DNA of 32,472 nt from Deltaproteobacteria bacterium (GTDB taxonomy: Bacteria; Desulfobacterota; Desulfuromonadia; Geobacterales; Pseudopelobacteraceae). Position numbers and translations under genes: made by a program. The stretch's first letter is position 1, and each line of letters starts with the position of its first letter. Where the stretch lies: contig JAJYCS010000022.1 of assembly GCA_021778115.1 (NCBI GenBank), positions 1-32,472 on the forward strand, read 5' to 3'. Under the pieces are notes generated by a model. It saw only the letters and a program-made list of their open reading frames with translations. It searched no databases and was not told where the DNA came from. Positions 1 to 10,014 of this stretch are shown piece by piece.

Positions 1-287
1 GTGACCAAGACCAGGATACACTCTGGCAACGGGCCTTTGCGCAGCTGGAAGACCCGCTCCACAAGGAGTTGGGAGTGCGGGTACAGCTGGCGGATCAACA
101 TCTTGCCGGCATGGAAGATTGGCGACCGGCCTTTGCCGATTGCCAGCACCGTCTGCAGCAGTCCGGTATCAAAGAGTTAAAGCAGCTGGCCAGCCGCCTG
201 GCCACCCTGACGAGCGACCACCCCGACTACCGTCAGCTGCTAGAGCGGGCCAATGAGTTGCGAAAACAGAAATCAACACTCCAGTAA
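1..287 (+). CDS. dnaG: DNA primase, C-terminal fragment (partial at 5' end)
   Basis: The open frame runs from position 3 without a start codon in the window and stops with TAA at 285-287, so this is only the 3' end of a gene. About 94 residues are visible. They are helical and charged, ending in LLERANELRKQKSTLQ, as expected for the helicase-binding C-terminal domain of DnaG, which synthesises RNA primers at the replication fork. The identification leans on context: rpoD starts 33 nt downstream, the conserved dnaG-rpoD order of the bacterial macromolecular-synthesis operon. No catalytic (TOPRIM) or zinc-binding part is inside the window, so the sequence alone would not prove the call. Confidence 0.75.
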   Translation, partial: DQDQDTLWQRAFAQLEDPLHKELGVRVQLADQHLAGMEDWRPAFADCQHRLQQSGIKELKQLASRLATLTSDHPDYRQLLERANELRKQKSTLQ

Positions 288-320
288 ACGGATGCTCACA
301 TCCTCTAAAGGTTGGTAGCT

Positions 321-2081
321 ATGGCGAAAAAAAACATGGATGAAGTCAAACAGCTGATCGATCTCGGCAAGGAGAAAGGTTTTCTCACCTTTGACGAGGT
401 AAACGACATACTCCCGCCCGACATCGCCACCGATCAGATTGACGATGTGATGGGGATGTTCGGCGAGATGGATATCGAGATCGTTGAGACGACCCAGAAG
501 GTCAAGATCCCCAAGGTCAAGATCGACCTTGAAGAGGGTGAAGAAGAGGGCGATGGTGAGGCGGAAGAGGTTGAATTCGAGCCCGGCTCCATCGGGCGCA
601 CCAGTGACCCGGTCAGGATGTACCTGCGTGAGATGGGGTCGGTCTCCCTCCTGACCCGTGAAGGGGAGGTGGAGATCGCCAAACGGATTGAGGACGGCGA
701 CCGCGAGGTGGCGGGCATCATCCTCAACACGCCGATCACCATCAAGGAGGTCCTGGTCCTGGGGGAAAAACTGCGCAAGTTTCAGATCACCCCATCGGAG
801 ATCAGCAAGGATATTGAGGAAGATGCCGAGGTTGATGTCGAGGAGGGGGAGGAGGATCTCCAGAAGCTACGGCTGCTCGAAACTATTGAGTCCATAGCCG
901 CCAGCGATATCCGGATAGGGGAACTGACAACAGCCCTGGAGACCGCCAAGGGGGCGACCAAAAAGAAGGAACTGGAACGGCAGTTCAAGGAGGCCAAGGA
1001 TCTGCAGGCCGAGCTCTTGCTCTCTCTGCGTCTCAAAGACCGCCATATCACCCGGGTTGCCGACCGCCTGAAGGAGCTTTCCAGCAAGGTGACTCGGGTC
1101 AAACATGAGCTGGCCGAGGTCCAACAGATTGTCCCCCTGGACAAGTTGAACGAGCTGCTGGAAAAATGCAGAAGGGACGAGGCCAAGGGGCTCGCCGCCC
1201 TCAAGCCGCTCAAGCTCAACGAAGAGGACTTCCAAAAGGTCGAAAAACGTCTGCGCAACGGGGCCCGCAAGCTGATAAAAGTAGAGCAGGAGTCGGGCTT
1301 TAAATCAAGCGAGCTCTCCAAGGCGATCAGGGCCATCCGTGAGGGTGAACAGAAGGCCCGCATCGCCAAATCGGAGCTGATCGAGGCAAACTTACGCCTG
1401 GTAGTTTCCATTGCCAAGAAGTACACCAACCGCGGCCTGCAGTTCCTGGACCTGATCCAGGAGGGGAACATCGGCCTGATGAAGGCGGTGGACAAGTTCG
1501 AGTACCAGCGCGGCTACAAGTTCTCGACCTACGCCACCTGGTGGATCCGGCAGGCCATCACCCGCGCCATTGCCGACCAGGCCCGCACCATCCGTATCCC
1601 GGTCCATATGATCGAGACCATCAACAAACTGATCCGCACCAGCCGTCAGCTGGTGCAGGAAAACGGCCGCGAGCCCGCTCCGGAAGAGATCGCCGAGCGG
1701 ATGCAACTGCCGCTGGACAAGGTGCGCAAGGTCTTAAAAATCGCCAAGGAGCCGATCTCGCTGGAGACCCCGATCGGTGAGGAAGAGGATTCGCACCTGG
1801 GTGACTTCATCGAGGACAAAGGGGTGGTCTCACCCCTGGAGGCGGTGATCAAGGCCAATCTCTCGGAACAGACCTCCCGGGTGCTCTCCACCCTGACCCC
1901 CCGCGAGGAAAAGGTGCTGCGGATGCGGTTCGGCATCGGCGAGAAGAGCGACCATACCCTGGAGGAGGTCGGCCAGGACTTTGAGGTCACCCGCGAGCGG
2001 ATCCGCCAGATCGAGGCCAAGGCGCTGCGGAAACTGCGGCATCCCAGCCGCAGCAAAAAACTAAAGAGTTTCGTGGAGTAG
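321..2081 (+). CDS. rpoD: RNA polymerase primary sigma factor (sigma-70, RpoD)
   Basis: This 586-aa protein is the housekeeping sigma factor that directs RNA polymerase to -10/-35 promoters. The N-terminal ~80 residues fit region 1.1 and are followed by a very acidic Glu/Asp stretch. Region 1.2 follows ([22 protein letters not shown]), then a long charged non-conserved insert. The core region 2 is unmistakable ([35 protein letters not shown]), and region 4 ends with the helix-turn-helix [19 protein letters not shown] chose ATG 321 because AAAGG at 307-311 lies 9 nt upstream; the in-frame TTG at 312 abuts that site and is unlikely. It probably shares a transcript with dnaG upstream and the secreted protein 5 nt downstream. 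Confidence 0.97.
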   Translation: MAKKNMDEVKQLIDLGKEKGFLTFDEVNDILPPDIATDQIDDVMGMFGEMDIEIVETTQKVKIPKVKIDLEEGEEEGDGEAEEVEFEPGSIGRTSDPVRMYLREMGSVSLLTREGEVEIAKRIEDGDREVAGIILNTPITIKEVLVLGEKLRKFQITPSEISKDIEEDAEVDVEEGEEDLQKLRLLETIESIAASDIRIGELTTALETAKGATKKKELERQFKEAKDLQAELLLSLRLKDRHITRVADRLKELSSKVTRVKHELAEVQQIVPLDKLNELLEKCRRDEAKGLAALKPLKLNEEDFQKVEKRLRNGARKLIKVEQESGFKSSELSKAIRAIREGEQKARIAKSELIEANLRLVVSIAKKYTNRGLQFLDLIQEGNIGLMKAVDKFEYQRGYKFSTYATWWIRQAITRAIADQARTIRIPVHMIETINKLIRTSRQLVQENGREPAPEEIAERMQLPLDKVRKVLKIAKEPISLETPIGEEEDSHLGDFIEDKGVVSPLEAVIKANLSEQTSRVLSTLTPREEKVLRMRFGIGEKSDHTLEEVGQDFEVTRERIRQIEAKALRKLRHPSRSKKLKSFVE

Positions 2082-2086
2082 CAACT

Positions 2087-3367
2087 ATGTCCCGATTGCT
2101 GGCGCTGTTTTTGTGCGGCACTCTCCTCTCCCTCACCGTGGCCCGCCCCGCTCTGGCCGAACTGGACGACTCATCCCTTTTTATGGAGGCGTTTACCGCC
2201 TTTCAACACAAGGATTACCTGCTCAGCATCGAGAAGCTAGGCCAGCTGAACCAGCAGTTTCCCGATTCCCCCCTGCGGGATGTCTCGCTGCTGATGCAGG
2301 CCCGCTCCGAACAACGGGCCGGAGACAACGAGGCGGCCGGCCGCGCCGTCAACCAGTTCCTGACCGAATTCGGCAGCAGCACCCTGGCTCAGTCGGTTGA
2401 AGACGAATTACTGACCTTGGGTAAACGGCAGAAGGCCGGTGAACGGTTGATGCCGAACCGGCACCTGCAACTGGCGGCACAGCAGGTGCGTACTGAACGG
2501 CTTGCCCTCGAACGTGCGGCGACCGAACGGGCCGAACGGGAACGGTTGGCCAGGGAAAAGGCCGAACAGGTGCGATTGGCACGGGAAAAGGCAGAGGGAG
2601 AACGCCGAGAGCGGGAACGGCGGGCGGCCATCAAGGCGGCCCGCGCGGCGATCCGTTGTACCATCGAACTACCTGCAGGCCCTCTCGCCGCAGATGCGGG
2701 TAGTGCGGTTACCGTTCCCTTCGGGCTGACAAACCGAAGCCCCGCTGCAGAGCCGTTTACCGTTACCGGGATATTCCCCAAAGATCTGGATGGGACGATA
2801 ACCGCTGCCGATCACCCGCAACAGGGCCTCCCCCCCAAGATACTGCTGCAACCCGGCGAACGGTTCAAGGGCGAACTCCACTACACCATACCGGGCAATC
2901 TCGTTGACGGTTCCCGACAGAGCGTTGGCGTTACGGCCGCTTCCGCAACCTTTACCGATCTGGTACAGACCAGGATTGTACCGATAGCCGCACAGGCGCC
3001 CCTACTCCGCGCAGTGGCCAAGCTGCAGCAGCCCATCGCCGCCGCCGGGGACAAACTGGGCTATCGGGTAACCATCTTGAACGTCGGTTCGCGGCCGGCA
3101 CGCGAGGTCGATCTGCGGATCACCCTCCCCCCCCAGCTCAAACTGCTTGATGCAGGCGCCGGCGGCTGTTGGATTGAGACCGAGCAACTGGCCGCCTGCC
3201 GCATCAGCACTATCGGCAGCGGCACACTCAGCGAACGCCTCCTGACGGTTGCCGTACGCCACACGGCCAAAGGTCAGAACCTGCGGGGCACGGTAGAAGT
3301 GCTGCAGACCGTGCTGCAGACAAAGGATACCTTTCCAGGGGTCGGATTCAGCATCAAGGCTCCGTGA
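2087..3367 (+). CDS. secreted protein with TPR-like, coiled-coil and DUF11-like regions
   Basis: I do not recognise a named family for this 426-aa protein. It has a clear Sec signal peptide (residues 1-24, ending ARPALA). A helical TPR/YbgF-like stretch follows (about 28-115, with [20 protein letters not shown]). Next is a highly charged coiled coil (about 130-185) built on near-repeats of RLAREKAE. The C-terminal half is beta-rich, and [19 protein letters not shown] followed by [10 protein letters not shown] resembles the DUF11/CARDB type of extracellular beta-sandwich. It is therefore probably periplasmic or surface-exposed, perhaps an envelope scaffold (inference). ATG 2087 is 5 nt after the rpoD stop, with GGAG at 2075-2078, so it is likely co-transcribed with rpoD, an unusual partner for a secreted protein. 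Confidence 0.8.
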   Translation: MSRLLALFLCGTLLSLTVARPALAELDDSSLFMEAFTAFQHKDYLLSIEKLGQLNQQFPDSPLRDVSLLMQARSEQRAGDNEAAGRAVNQFLTEFGSSTLAQSVEDELLTLGKRQKAGERLMPNRHLQLAAQQVRTERLALERAATERAERERLAREKAEQVRLAREKAEGERRERERRAAIKAARAAIRCTIELPAGPLAADAGSAVTVPFGLTNRSPAAEPFTVTGIFPKDLDGTITAADHPQQGLPPKILLQPGERFKGELHYTIPGNLVDGSRQSVGVTAASATFTDLVQTRIVPIAAQAPLLRAVAKLQQPIAAAGDKLGYRVTILNVGSRPAREVDLRITLPPQLKLLDAGAGGCWIETEQLAACRISTIGSGTLSERLLTVAVRHTAKGQNLRGTVEVLQTVLQTKDTFPGVGFSIKAP

Positions 3368-3374
3368 ACCGCAC

Positions 3375-3393
3375 TATGACATACTCTGTCATA
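3375..3393. terminator. inverted repeat between convergent genes
   Basis: TATGACA (3375-3381) and TGTCATA (3387-3393) form a perfect 7-bp hairpin with a 5-nt loop in the 92-nt gap between the rpoD-linked secreted gene (+) and proB (-). A weaker dyad, GCTGT/ACAGC, lies at 3429-3442. There is no U-run, so a factor-independent terminator is uncertain. A bidirectional 3'-end structure is the simplest reading. Confidence 0.35.
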
Positions 3394-3459
3394 ATCACAC
3401 CGCCTATTGCAGTATCAGTATAGCAGCGGCTGTCTGTACAGCAGCCATACGCGCCGGCA

Positions 3460-4581
3460 TCAGGTAAGCACCAGGTTATCCCGGTGGATCACCTCGTCGC
3501 CGTAGCGATAACCAAGCAACACTTCGATATCACCACTTTTATGCCCCGCCAACAGGGCGATCTCCCGGCTGCCGTAATCAGCCAGACCGCGGCCAATCTC
3601 CTGACCATCGGGACCGCAGATTCGCAGACAGGCCCCCCGGTCGAAGCGTCCCTCCACCGCAGTCACCCCGGACGGCAACAGGCTGGTCCCCTTTTCCACG
3701 AGCGCCGTACGGGCGCCGGCATCCACCAGCAGACGACCGGTGGGACGCAGGGTATAGGCGATCCAGTGTTTCCGGAGATTCATGCCGGCGGCGGCCGGCA
3801 GAAAAAGGGTGCCGACCTCCTCGCCGGCCATGGCGGCCGCAATGACCCCAGGGCGCTTACCACAGACCATAATCGTCGGAACCCCGTGTTTGCCGGCCTT
3901 TTTGGCAGCCGCCACCTTGGTGGCCATGCCGCCGGTACCCACACTTGAGCCGCTGCCGCCGGCGGCCCGTTCCACCTCACGGGTGATCCCCCGCACCACC
4001 GGGATCAGACGGGCATCGGGGTTGGCACGCGGGTCGGCGCTGTAGAAACCCTCGATATCGGTAAGGATCAGCAACAGCCCAGCCTCGGCCACGTTGGTAA
4101 CCAGGGCCGACAGGTTGTCGTTGTCGCCAAACTTGATCTCATCCACCGCCACGGTGTCGTTTTCGTTGATCACCGGCACCGCACCGGCGGCCAGGAGTTC
4201 GTCCAGGGTAGCGCGGGCATTTAGAAACCGCTGGCGGCTGCCCAGATCATCGGCGGTCAAAAGAATCTGCCCCACCGCCAGCCCGAACGGCGCAAAGGCC
4301 TCTTCATAGGCCCGCATCAGGCAGGTCTGGCCCACAGCGGCGGCCGCCTGTTTCTGGGGGATGGTACGGGGCCGTTCGGTCATCCCCAAGGCGCTGCGAC
4401 CGGCCGCCACCGCGCCGGAAGAGACCAGCACCACCTGGATACCGTTGGCCACCAGCCCGGCAATATCGGCACTGATCTGGCCCACCACACGGTAATCGAG
4501 ATCGCCATGTTCGTCGGTCAACACCCGGCTGCCCACCTTGACCACAATCCGACGGGTCTGCGGCACCAGCTCCCTGCGCAT
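3460..4581 (-). CDS. proB: glutamate 5-kinase
   Basis: ProB phosphorylates L-glutamate to glutamyl-5-phosphate, the first committed step of proline synthesis. The 373-aa protein has the amino-acid-kinase fold: [13 protein letters not shown] (about 10-22), [17 protein letters not shown] (about 50-66), [20 protein letters not shown] (about 137-156), then [12 protein letters not shown]. The last ~80 residues form a PUA domain (from [17 protein letters not shown]), as in full-length bacterial enzymes. The start is ATG 4581. It overlaps the obgE stop as TGATG and is preceded by AGGAGGAG, so it is translationally coupled to obgE. A longer frame from 4608 lies inside obgE and is unlikely. proA is not in the window. 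Confidence 0.96.
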   Translation of the reverse strand: MRRELVPQTRRIVVKVGSRVLTDEHGDLDYRVVGQISADIAGLVANGIQVVLVSSGAVAAGRSALGMTERPRTIPQKQAAAAVGQTCLMRAYEEAFAPFGLAVGQILLTADDLGSRQRFLNARATLDELLAAGAVPVINENDTVAVDEIKFGDNDNLSALVTNVAEAGLLLILTDIEGFYSADPRANPDARLIPVVRGITREVERAAGGSGSSVGTGGMATKVAAAKKAGKHGVPTIMVCGKRPGVIAAAMAGEEVGTLFLPAAAGMNLRKHWIAYTLRPTGRLLVDAGARTALVEKGTSLLPSGVTAVEGRFDRGACLRICGPDGQEIGRGLADYGSREIALLAGHKSGDIEVLLGYRYGDEVIHRDNLVLT

Positions 4582-5597
4582 CACCACTCCTCCTGCGGCG
4601 GGCCCCAAAGCCGCTGTGCAATAGCATCCAGCAACGCTTCCACCCCTTCGCCGGTGGCCGATGAGATCGGATAGACCGCGATCCCCCGTTTTTTAAACCA
4701 AGCCGCGGCCTGCTCCAGCTGTTCCCGTGCCGTGGGCAGGTCCATCTTGGTCAGGGCCACGATCTGGGCCTTACCTCCCAACTCGTTACTGAACAGGGCC
4801 AATTCGCGGTTCACCGCCTCAAAGGCGCCGAACGGGTCGCTGTCCGGCAGGCCGGAGATATCCACCAGATGCACCAAGATGCCGGAGCGTTCCAGGTGTT
4901 TGAGAAAACGATGCCCCAGACCGGCGCCGGCATGGGCGCCCTCGATGATGCCGGGGATATCGGCCATCACGAAGGAACGATAATCCTTGTACGCGACGAC
5001 GCCCAACGAGGGGGCCAGGGTGGTAAAGGGGTAATCGGCCACCTTGGGGCGGGCCGCCGATACCTTGCTGATCAGCGACGACTTACCGGCATTGGGCAGC
5101 CCCAGAAGCCCCACGTCGGCCATCAGCTTCAGTTCCAGGCGCAGCTTGCGCTCCTCCCCCTCTTCACCCGGCTGGGCGAACTTGGGGGCCTTGTTGGTGG
5201 CGGTGGCAAAACGGGCATTACCCTGACCGCCCCGCCCCCCTTTCAGCAATACCACCCGCTGGCCGCTTTCGGTCAGGTCGGCTAACTCCTCCCCACTCTC
5301 GGCATCGTGGACCACCGTCCCCACCGGCACCTTGATGGTCAGGTCTTCCCCGGCCGCCCCATGGCGGTCCTTCCCCATGCCATGCCGCCCCCGTTCCGCC
5401 TTCTGATGAGGCTTGTGGCGTAGTTCCAGCAGGGTCGACTGGGCAGACGTCGCTTCGAAGATGATATCGCCGCCACGACCGCCATCGCCACCGTCCGGGC
5501 CACCGAAGGGAATGAACTTCTCCCGGCGGAACGACACACAGCCGGCACCGCCGTGCCCCGAGGCGCAGTGCAGGGTGACTTCATCGATAAACTTCAT
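4581..5597 (-). CDS. obgE: Obg family GTPase
   Basis: This 338-aa ribosome-associated GTPase acts in 50S subunit maturation and stress/growth control. The N-terminal Obg fold is glycine-rich ([20 protein letters not shown], then [14 protein letters not shown]). The G domain starts near residue 160 with the P-loop GLPNAGKSS, followed by [12 protein letters not shown] (switch I), [10 protein letters not shown] (G3) and TKMD (G4). It lacks the long C-terminal OCT extension of some homologues. The start at 5597 overlaps the upstream rdgC-like stop by ATGA, and its own stop overlaps proB, so three genes form a tight coupled unit. rplU-rpmA, common upstream neighbours of obg, are absent here. Confidence 0.97.
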   Translation of the reverse strand: MKFIDEVTLHCASGHGGAGCVSFRREKFIPFGGPDGGDGGRGGDIIFEATSAQSTLLELRHKPHQKAERGRHGMGKDRHGAAGEDLTIKVPVGTVVHDAESGEELADLTESGQRVVLLKGGRGGQGNARFATATNKAPKFAQPGEEGEERKLRLELKLMADVGLLGLPNAGKSSLISKVSAARPKVADYPFTTLAPSLGVVAYKDYRSFVMADIPGIIEGAHAGAGLGHRFLKHLERSGILVHLVDISGLPDSDPFGAFEAVNRELALFSNELGGKAQIVALTKMDLPTAREQLEQAAAWFKKRGIAVYPISSATGEGVEALLDAIAQRLWGPPQEEW

Positions 5598-6763
5598 GCC
5601 CCATACCCTTCCAGCCAGGCGCTGATCTGCTGTTGCCGCTCGGCCCAACCTGCGCCGATACGCTCCGTGAGAAAGGCCAGATACAACGAATCGAACATCT
5701 GCAGCCCTGCCTCCAAGAGGTACATCCGTTCGTAAAAGGCCGACTCGCGCTCGGAGAGCTCCTCCACCCCTTCCCGCTCCAACTTGACCGGCGGGCACTT
5801 AAAGGCGCCGAAGGTGAACAGCTCGGCGTTCAGCACAAAACGCCACTGCAGCTCGTCCTTCTCCAGGTAGATGGCGGCGTTGCTGATCGTCTTGCCGCTT
5901 TTGAGGGCCGACCGGGCCTCCAGATAACTGTCCTGTGAGCCGCTGACCGCCACCTTCTGCGGGCCGGTCTCACCGCCCCCCTGCAGTTGGATCCGGTCAT
6001 CGATCCAGGCGCTGAACGGGGTGCCCTGGTCATACGTACCTGCAACCTGTACCCGGAAATTCCCCCCCTCCAGGCCCGCCTGCAACAGCCAGAGCAGGAA
6101 CTCCTCCCCCAGCCAGCGGTTGCTCTGGATCTCGTCCAGGGCCGCTTCGGAGGCGGCCAGGTTAAGGGTGGCAAGCCGTTCCTGGCCTTCCGCGTCCAAG
6201 AGCCCCACGGCCCGCCGGTAGGGGTAGATCAGTTGGGGGCGCAGGTTCTCAAAGCTCTTGCAGAACAGCTCCTCGAAACGCTCCATGGCCGTGGAAGATG
6301 CGGAAAAGAGGGTCAGAAGGGCGGTCTCCGGCTGCCATACCAGATCAACCGTCGCGGGAGTTGGCAGCACGCGGGTCAGCAGGCCGAGCTTCACCCGCTC
6401 GGCAATCTCTTCGCGCTCCCGCTTGGGTGGGCGTTTCAGCTCAGGGCGCTTGGCGAGATACTCCCCCTCTGCCCGGCCGATGTGGGACTTGAAGAGGGCG
6501 GCCGGGATCCGCCGCTGATCACGGCGGCAGCTGAAGAAGAGGTAGCGGTCGCGCCAGAAACGGGAGGGAAGATCAAAGGCCGGATCATCAGGGGTGTCGG
6601 TACAGGTCCATCCTTCCGATTGTTCCTCGGCAGACTCCTCTATGGAGTTGAAACGCCGCCCTGAAAGTGCTGCTGAGAATACGGCAAAACGCTCCTGCCG
6701 AGAGGGGAGCTCGCCGATGACACGGTACTGCGCAAAACTGACGCTGTTTGCATAAACGCCCAT
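5594..6763 (-). CDS. rdgC: RdgC-like recombination-associated protein
   Basis: This 389-aa protein resembles RdgC, a DNA-binding ring protein that modulates RecA-dependent recombination. The supporting segment is residues ~95-175: a conserved-looking helix with [20 protein letters not shown], then [20 protein letters not shown] and [16 protein letters not shown]. This mirrors the RdgC pattern of basic helix, LLPRAF-like turn and strand. It is clearly longer than the ~300-aa enterobacterial protein and is divergent, so the family call is moderate. ATG 6763 ([10 protein letters not shown]) is preceded by AAAGG about 11 nt away; upstream in-frame ATGs have no ribosome site. The stop overlaps the obgE start (ATGA, 5594-5597), tying it to obgE-proB. 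Confidence 0.7.
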   Translation of the reverse strand: MGVYANSVSFAQYRVIGELPSRQERFAVFSAALSGRRFNSIEESAEEQSEGWTCTDTPDDPAFDLPSRFWRDRYLFFSCRRDQRRIPAALFKSHIGRAEGEYLAKRPELKRPPKREREEIAERVKLGLLTRVLPTPATVDLVWQPETALLTLFSASSTAMERFEELFCKSFENLRPQLIYPYRRAVGLLDAEGQERLATLNLAASEAALDEIQSNRWLGEEFLLWLLQAGLEGGNFRVQVAGTYDQGTPFSAWIDDRIQLQGGGETGPQKVAVSGSQDSYLEARSALKSGKTISNAAIYLEKDELQWRFVLNAELFTFGAFKCPPVKLEREGVEELSERESAFYERMYLLEAGLQMFDSLYLAFLTERIGAGWAERQQQISAWLEGYGA

Positions 6764-6814
6764 AACGATAACTGCCTTTCCGTAACGATGTGAGGGTGGC
6801 ATGATACGGCGATC

Positions 6815-6840
6815 AGGGGCTGAATGCAATCATTGCCCCT
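6815..6840. terminator. hairpin downstream of the 4Fe-4S gene
   Basis: AGGGGC (6815-6820) and AATG (6823-6826) pair with CATT (6831-6834) and GCCCCT (6835-6840), giving a 10-bp stem with a 2-nt bulge. It lies 13 nt past the end of the 4Fe-4S gene and before rdgC on the minus strand. There is no U-tract, so it may stabilise a 3' end rather than terminate transcription. Confidence 0.35.
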
Positions 6841-6852
6841 GCAGCAGAGAGA

Positions 6853-7818
6853 TTACTTCGCCAGCAGTTCACGATAATCGGCCGGCGTTACGCTGGAATC
6901 CCAATGACCGCACACCTTCCCCAGGGATATCCCCAGCCAGAAAAACCCCACCAGCAGCAGGGTAAAGACGATCCCCGGCACCGCCAGCCGGCCGGCGACG
7001 CGCATGCTGAGGGCGCTCTGCACCCGACAGTGGCTGATGCAGCGCCAGCAGCCCAGACATTCAGGCGTATTGACCCGCCCTGCCTGCATCACGTCGATCC
7101 GTGACGGGCAGACCTGATTGCAGACCCCGCAGGAGACACACCGTTGCCGGTCACGCTGCACCGCCAGGGGCGAGACTAACGCCACCAGCCCCAGCAGGGC
7201 GCCGTAAGGACAGAGATAGCGACAGAGCGGATTACGCAGCAACAGCGACAACGCCACCAGCGCTCCGGCAACCGCCACGGTGACGCTTGACGGGGAACGG
7301 AAAAACTGCAGTAACCGGGCATCGGCGACCGCATGGTAGCCGCTGCCCAGGAATCCCTGCAGGGCGGGCAGGGACCAGAAAAACGCAGAAGAGATGAAGA
7401 AGGCCAGCAGCAGGTATTTGATGCCGCGCAACGCCAGATCCAGACGGCGGGGCAGCCGCAGATTACGCTGCAGGCGGTTGAAGCCCAGTTTCCAGAGCCA
7501 TTCCGACAGGGTACCCACCGGACAGATCCAGGAGCAGAAGGCCCGCCGCAGCAGCAGCGACACCAGCACGATCGTGACGAGGAACACCACCGCCGCTGGA
7601 TGGACCGGATTGATACCGCCCCCTTTGAGCCAGGCCGCCGTACCGAACAGTCCCGAGATCGGCAGGAACGCCTCAACGCCCACCGGCCTCGGCGGTACGA
7701 CACCGCCAAGCTGGATAGCGGCGACAAAGCGGGCGAACTGGACCCCGGTAGCCAGACTCAGCAGCAAAAAGGCCACCTGGATCAGACTGCGCAACGGCTG
7801 CACATAACGCTGGGACAT
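6853..7818 (-). CDS. membrane 4Fe-4S ferredoxin-type protein (NapH/CcoG-like)
   Basis: This 321-aa polytopic protein probably moves electrons across or along the inner membrane. It has about five or six hydrophobic segments and two CxxxCP motifs at cytoplasmic ends: FCSWICPVGTLSEW (C95, C99) and LCRYLCPYGALLG (near 200). Two ferredoxin-type clusters follow, CVSCGVCNQVC (about 227-237) and CLGCWRCISHC (about 254-264), then a final transmembrane helix. This layout matches the NapH/NosR-C-terminal/YccM type. No reductase partner is adjacent, so the electron donor and acceptor are unknown. ATG 7818 has GGAG 5 nt upstream and lies 66 nt after htrA on the same strand, which suggests co-transcription. 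Confidence 0.85.
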   Translation of the reverse strand: MSQRYVQPLRSLIQVAFLLLSLATGVQFARFVAAIQLGGVVPPRPVGVEAFLPISGLFGTAAWLKGGGINPVHPAAVVFLVTIVLVSLLLRRAFCSWICPVGTLSEWLWKLGFNRLQRNLRLPRRLDLALRGIKYLLLAFFISSAFFWSLPALQGFLGSGYHAVADARLLQFFRSPSSVTVAVAGALVALSLLLRNPLCRYLCPYGALLGLVALVSPLAVQRDRQRCVSCGVCNQVCPSRIDVMQAGRVNTPECLGCWRCISHCRVQSALSMRVAGRLAVPGIVFTLLLVGFFWLGISLGKVCGHWDSSVTPADYRELLAK

Positions 7819-7884
7819 AGGGGCTCCAACGACAGAGGGCGACCCATGGGCCGCCCCTGCCGACCGAAGATCGGTAAACGGCGA

Positions 7885-9291
7885 TTAGTCGGCAGTCACG
7901 GCGACATAGCCGAAGGAGCCGTCAGGACGGCGCAGCAGCAATCTGACCACATCCCCCTTCTTCACCGCGGCTGCGAGACGACTAAAGGCCGCCAGGTTCT
8001 CCAGCGGCTGGCCGTTAAACTCCAGCACCAGATCACCGCGGACCAGACCGACATCTTCAGCGGGTGACCCGGGCTTCACCTCGGAGACCACCACCCCTTT
8101 CTCGTCCTTGAGTCCCAGCTGACGGGCAAGGATTGGGGTAAGCTCCCGCACGCTGATGCCGATACTGGCGTTTTCCGGCGTTGTACCGGGTTTGGCAGCG
8201 ACGGCCGGTGTCCCTTTGCCTACCACCACGGTTAGCACCTGTTTCTTGGCCTTGCGATAGATGACCACCTGCACCGCCTTGCCCACCGGGGTGGCGGCAA
8301 CCAGACGCGGCAGGTCGATCTCGGCGTTTACCGGATGGCCATCGAAGGCGACAATGACGTCCTCAAGCGTCAGTCCTGCCTTGTCTGCCGGCGATCCCTT
8401 TTCAATATGGCTTATGATCACCCCCTTATCCGAAGACAAGCCGAGTGATTTTGCAAGCTTGGGGGTAAGCATATCAAAATTGACCCCCAGGTAGCCACGG
8501 GTGACATGACCGGTGGTCTTGAGCTGGGTCACGACGGTCTTCACCATGTTGCTGGGGATGGCAAACCCGATCCCCTGGCCGCCGGCAACGATGGCGGTGT
8601 TGATGCCGATCACCTTGCCTGCGCTGTTAAAAAGCGGCCCCCCGGAATTTCCAGGATTGATGGAGGCATCGGTCTGGATGAAATCATCGTACGGGCCGCT
8701 GCCGATCACCCGCCCCTTGGCGCTCACGATACCGGCGGTGACGGTCTGACCGAGGCCAAACGGGTTACCGATGGCCATCACCCATTCCCCTACCTCCAAG
8801 GCGTCGCTGTCCCCCAGCTCGGCAGCCGGCAGCGGCTTTTTATCGTCAATCTTCAGGAGGGCGATATCCAGCTTGTCATCCTGTCCTTTTAGCTGGGCCT
8901 TGATCTCCCGACCGCCGTCCAGTTTGACCATGATCTCATCGGCGCCTTTCACCACGTGGTTGTTGGTGAGGATGTAACCATCGGGACTTATGATGAAACC
9001 GGTCCCCATCCCCTGTTGCCTGCGTGGTTGTTGTGGGAGCTGGTGGCCAAAAAACTGGCCGAAAAACTCGTTAAACGGGTCGTTGCCCGGAAAGGGTGTG
9101 ACCATCCGCCCTCCACCCATCGCCTGAAGATGCTTGATCGTGCGGATATTGACCACCGTTGGACGCAACCGCTTGGCAAGCTCAACAAAATCAGGGCTTA
9201 TGGTCTTTGCCGGTGCAACGGCCGGCACGGTCAACACCAGGCCGGCCACCACCGCCATACTGCAGCAGAACCATCGGAATAACCGTTGCAT
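7885..9291 (-). CDS. htrA: periplasmic serine protease, HtrA/DegQ family (Do-type)
   Basis: This 468-aa envelope quality-control protease/chaperone degrades misfolded periplasmic proteins. It has a signal peptide (1-28, ending VAPAK). The trypsin-like domain shows the catalytic triad His112 (TNNHVV), Asp142 (LDIALLKID) and Ser216 (NPGNSGGPL). Two PDZ domains follow: about 262-350 (GYLGVNFDMLTPKLAKSLGL) and about 375-465 (IGISVRELTPILARQLGL). A Q/R-rich loop near residues 85-94 is the regulatory LA-loop region. The gene sits 21 nt after a response-regulator gene, recalling stress control of HtrA proteases by two-component systems such as CpxAR; that link is inference. Confidence 0.95.
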   Translation of the reverse strand: MQRLFRWFCCSMAVVAGLVLTVPAVAPAKTISPDFVELAKRLRPTVVNIRTIKHLQAMGGGRMVTPFPGNDPFNEFFGQFFGHQLPQQPRRQQGMGTGFIISPDGYILTNNHVVKGADEIMVKLDGGREIKAQLKGQDDKLDIALLKIDDKKPLPAAELGDSDALEVGEWVMAIGNPFGLGQTVTAGIVSAKGRVIGSGPYDDFIQTDASINPGNSGGPLFNSAGKVIGINTAIVAGGQGIGFAIPSNMVKTVVTQLKTTGHVTRGYLGVNFDMLTPKLAKSLGLSSDKGVIISHIEKGSPADKAGLTLEDVIVAFDGHPVNAEIDLPRLVAATPVGKAVQVVIYRKAKKQVLTVVVGKGTPAVAAKPGTTPENASIGISVRELTPILARQLGLKDEKGVVVSEVKPGSPAEDVGLVRGDLVLEFNGQPLENLAAFSRLAAAVKKGDVVRLLLRRPDGSFGYVAVTAD

Positions 9292-9312
9292 ATCGCGTAG
9301 CCTCCTTCTGGA

Positions 9313-9984
9313 CTAGACGTCGCGCAGAACGTACCCCTGGCCGCGGACCGTATGGATCAACTTGCATGCTTGATCCTTATCGACCTTCTTGCGGAGGTAG
9401 TTGACATAGACGTCGATGATGTTGGTAAAGGTATCGAAGGTATGTTCCCATACCTGTTCGGCGATCACGGTTCGGGAGAGGACGGTATTGGGGTTGCGCA
9501 TCAGGAGTTCCAGCAGGCCGTACTCCTTGGCGGTCAGATCGATCTCCCGCTCACCACGCCAGACCTGGTGGCTTACCGGGTCCATTCGCAGATCGGCAAA
9601 ACAGAGCTCGGCCCCCCGCTCCATAACACTGCGCCGCGTCAGGGCCCGCACCCGGGCCGAAAGTTCGGCAAAGGCAAACGGTTTGGTCAGGTAGTCGTCG
9701 GACCCGGCATCGAGGCCGGCCACGATATCGTCGGTGGTATCGCGGGCGGTCAGCATCAACACCGGGGTACGCCGATCGGCCTGGCGCAGCTCCCTGACCA
9801 CGGCGAGACCGTCTTTTCTGGGCAGCATCACATCCATGATCAGGAGTTCGTACTGCCCCTCGCCGGCCATGGCGATCCCTTCGGCGCCATCGGAGGCGAT
9901 ATCCACCTGATAGCCTTCCTCTTCCAAGCCCCGTTTGATGAAGGCAGCCACCTTCTTTTCATCCTCAACCACCAGGATTCGCAC
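9313..9984 (-). CDS. OmpR/PhoB-family response regulator, no adjacent kinase
   Basis: This 223-aa transcription factor has an N-terminal receiver domain: acidic pocket VVEDE (E7, D8), phosphoacceptor Asp51 (LLIMDVMLPRKDG), MLTARD, and YLTKPF with the conserved Lys. A C-terminal winged helix covers about 127-223 (DLTAKEYGLLELLMRNPNTV, IIDVYVNYLRKKVD, and the ending HTVRGQGYVLRD). The start is GTG 9984 with a very strong AAAGGAGGGGG 1-2 nt upstream of the spacer. It lies 30 nt after ppsR and 21 nt before htrA on the same strand. No sensor kinase is next to it, so its signal is unknown; the neighbouring htrA is a plausible target (inference). Confidence 0.93.
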   Translation of the reverse strand: MRILVVEDEKKVAAFIKRGLEEEGYQVDIASDGAEGIAMAGEGQYELLIMDVMLPRKDGLAVVRELRQADRRTPVLMLTARDTTDDIVAGLDAGSDDYLTKPFAFAELSARVRALTRRSVMERGAELCFADLRMDPVSHQVWRGEREIDLTAKEYGLLELLMRNPNTVLSRTVIAEQVWEHTFDTFTNIIDVYVNYLRKKVDKDQACKLIHTVRGQGYVLRDV

Positions 9985-10014
9985 GCCCCCTCCTTTGACG
10001 GCGCCGGCCGTCCC

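Noticed and set aside
312-320. TTG start for rpoD at 312
   Set aside because: The ribosome site AAAGG abuts this TTG with no spacing; ATG 321 has correct spacing and the usual MAKK-type N-terminus.
2500-2640. Tandem DNA repeat in the secreted-protein gene
   Set aside because: The repetition is at protein level (RLAREKAE heptad-like coiled coil) and imperfect in DNA. It is explained by a charged coiled coil.
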